A stretch of 64,000 nt of DNA from Metabacillus dongyingensis (GTDB taxonomy: Bacteria; Bacillota; Bacilli; Bacillales; Bacillaceae): positions 2,606,001-2,670,000 of the forward strand of contig NZ_CP082944.1 in the NCBI RefSeq assembly GCF_019933155.2, in the 5' to 3' direction. This document shows positions 62,537 to 64,000 of the stretch, one piece after another. Below the pieces are notes generated by a model. That model ran no database searches and was not told the origin of the DNA. It saw only the letters and a program-made list of their open reading frames with translations. The position numbers and the translations under genes are program-made. Numbering within the stretch: position 1 is the stretch's first letter; each line of letters starts with the position of its first letter.

Positions 62537-63246
62537 TACTGATCACCCAAGTATAAGGGGAATTTTTCTTCTTCGTGTATGGAATCTTCTGATTTTTTGA
62601 CAAAAAAAGTTCTGGCATTCTGTCTTGAGCTGACAATTTTATAAAGTTTTTCATCTATAAAGTGAATCCCAGCACCATCATCAAGGCCGTATCCTGCTTT
62701 CATTTTACCGGATAAAATGTGTTCCTGATATGCAGGTCTGCGTTTCTCCTCCCCATCATAATGAGGGCAGCAGCTGCCATGCAGGAAGCCAAGTCCGTTT
62801 AATTTATACAGCGGAGCGTTCATGGGATCTGTAAGCCCCTCTTCAAACCAGCAAATAGCTCCCGCACTCAAACCTGCAAGTATGGTCCCGTTCTCATAAG
62901 CCTTTCTAATAATCAAATCCAACCCCCACTCTTTCCATAAAACAAGCAAGTTTCTCGTACTTCCGCCTCCAACATAAAGAATATCCTGCGACATGACAAA
63001 ATCCTCCAAATCATAAAAATGAGGATCAAACAAAGCTAGATGATCAGGAACACATGAATGGGAATGAAAGGCATCATAAAACTTTTCTATATATTGATTC
63101 TGATCCCCGCTTGCAGTCGGTACAAAACAAACTTTCGGAAGATCCTTCATACTTTGCTTTAATATGTATTGATCAAGCAGCGGATTTTCAGGCTCCATTG
63201 AAAATCCTCCGCCCCCCATCGCAATAATCTGCCTCACTGACAACAT
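62536..63246 (-). CDS. Peptidase E-like serine peptidase (S51 family)
   Basis: The 236-residue protein has the S51 nucleophile elbow AGLSAGAICWFEEG (Ser near residue 124), the glycine-rich ILYVGGGSTRNLL and the His region GSCCPHYDGE. Peptidase E cleaves Asp-X dipeptides, while many Bacillus relatives have unproved specificity. It starts ten bases from the membrane protein gene upstream and is coupled to DinB, suggesting a three-gene unit. Confidence 0.9.
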   Translation of the reverse strand: MLSVRQIIAMGGGGFSMEPENPLLDQYILKQSMKDLPKVCFVPTASGDQNQYIEKFYDAFHSHSCVPDHLALFDPHFYDLEDFVMSQDILYVGGGSTRNLLVLWKEWGLDLIIRKAYENGTILAGLSAGAICWFEEGLTDPMNAPLYKLNGLGFLHGSCCPHYDGEEKRRPAYQEHILSGKMKAGYGLDDGAGIHFIDEKLYKIVSSRQNARTFFVKKSEDSIHEEEKFPLYLGDQ

Positions 63247-63255
63247 CTCCTTCTT

Positions 63256-64000
63256 TTAAATTAAAACTTCCCTCAGCAGCAAGCCAAAGAAAATGCCAAG
63301 AAACATGGATGTTAATGTCCCAAGAAGAAAATACTCAGCCCAATTCCGGTCGTCCATCTGTTTAAATCGCGCAATTGACTTAGCCGTCACAATGAATGCA
63401 ATCGCAGGATAAGCACTATAAAAAGTTAAAATGATGACAAGCAGCCTCTCGATGTATCCGATCAGCTTTCCCCGTGATAGATCATGCTTATTAAAAGTAT
63501 AATAAGTGTACTCTTCTACAAGTCCGCCGGCTGAATTCATCTGCTCCTCTTTCCGCTCATTCTTAAAAGAATACCTGCCCTCAAACGAAAGCAGCTGATC
63601 AGGCAGCGTCCCGAGCAAAATCCGGATTATATGCCCGCTTACACTTGTCACTAAAATCACAATAATGATAATAAAAAGGACGGAATTCAGTATACTTAAA
63701 GAAGAATTCTCTGTTAAGAGCTCAATTCCTTTTTCCAGCAGTCCAGAAAAAGTTACCTTAAAAAACAAATGAGAAGCAGTGATAATCATTGCCAGATGGA
63801 TGATCTGATCTGCAATAAAATAGAAAAGCTTTTTCATGTTTTGCTTGCCGACTGTTTTGTCCAGCAGCTTTATTTTTAGAAAATCGATCAGAAAATGAGT
63901 GCCTAATAAAAACAAAATCGGCAAAACGACATATTTCAGTGGCTTTGCAAAATCAAAGGACAACCCCCAGAACAAAAGCGTTGCCGGTAAAAGGACAATA
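63256..64000 (-). CDS. DUF3307-like membrane protein, N-terminus beyond window
   Basis: The open frame continues past the right edge. At least 248 residues are visible with six or so hydrophobic segments. The segment THFLIDFLKIKLLDK followed by FYFIADQIIHLAMI, with paired Asp/His residues in the membrane, resembles the DUF3307 domain. A central cytoplasmic stretch (NERKEEQMNSAGGLVEEY) and a C-terminal pair of helices follow. Function is unknown. It lies ten bases before peptidase E on the same strand. Confidence 0.7.
   Translation of the reverse strand, partial: IVLLPATLLFWGLSFDFAKPLKYVVLPILFLLGTHFLIDFLKIKLLDKTVGKQNMKKLFYFIADQIIHLAMIITASHLFFKVTFSGLLEKGIELLTENSSLSILNSVLFIIIIVILVTSVSGHIIRILLGTLPDQLLSFEGRYSFKNERKEEQMNSAGGLVEEYTYYTFNKHDLSRGKLIGYIERLLVIILTFYSAYPAIAFIVTAKSIARFKQMDDRNWAEYFLLGTLTSMFLGIFFGLLLREVLI

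Overview
The window looks like a chromosomal segment of a low-GC, spore-forming Firmicute of the Bacillaceae. Supporting signs are a CwlJ-type spore cortex hydrolase, the LutABC lactate operon, strong AGGAGG ribosome sites with frequent TTG/GTG starts, YesM/YesN-type signalling, and many short hairpin plus T-run terminators. The genus cannot be fixed from sequence reading alone. No rRNA, tRNA, CRISPR array or intact insertion sequence was seen.

Layout. 1-4.5 kb: nucleotide-sugar genes (UDP-sugar epimerase, Gfo/Idh oxidoreductase, DegT aminotransferase, divergent UDP-sugar 6-dehydrogenase) that together resemble a 2,3-diamino-uronate route for a surface glycan. 4.6-7.4 kb: lutABC for L-lactate oxidation. 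7.5-8.2 kb: rpiA. 8.3-10.4 kb: an alkylation-repair operon (ada, ogt, a 2OG-Fe(II) oxygenase and a truncated SPL-like radical-SAM gene). 10.5-11.7 kb: a zone of decayed gene fragments. 11.7-26.2 kb: a secreted alpha-glucan degradation cluster, all on the minus strand: a 2084-residue enzyme with a GH27-like and a GH31 module plus several carbohydrate-binding modules, a ROK regulator with two matching palindromic operators, a PrsA foldase, a GH66 dextranase-type enzyme, a TapA/YqxM-domain secreted protein and a second GH31 enzyme. 27.0-31.7 kb: a divergent YesM/YesN two-component system with a solute-binding lipoprotein but no permeases.

32.6-44.7 kb: a complete glycolate/glyoxylate pathway on one strand: FadR-type regulator, GlcE-, GlcF- and GlcD-like subunits, malate synthase G, malic enzyme, a fumarylacetoacetate-hydrolase family enzyme, an IclR regulator and a lactate/glycolate permease. 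An almost identical 18-base site precedes both the oxidase genes and malate synthase, and a 14-bp-arm palindrome precedes the permease. 44.8-45.9 kb: a macrolide 2'-phosphotransferase whose leader encodes a 13-residue Arg-X-Arg peptide and mutually exclusive hairpins that can hide its ribosome site. I read this as an ermC-style, macrolide-inducible translational attenuator, and it is the most striking regulatory signal here.

46-64 kb: mixed metabolic and housekeeping genes: a quinone-oxidoreductase-like enzyme, a GntR/LacI-hybrid regulator with a perfect palindrome and a ruined sugar-binding-protein gene behind it, Gfo/Idh and aldo-keto reductases, a YeeE-type sulfur transporter, cwlJ, a GNAT/nitrilase pair that is often found fused, a potassium channel, a soluble histidine kinase, an orphan pair of Opp-type permeases, a Crp/Fnr regulator divergent from a two-gene DMT transporter, DinB, peptidase E and a DUF3307-like membrane protein that runs off the end.
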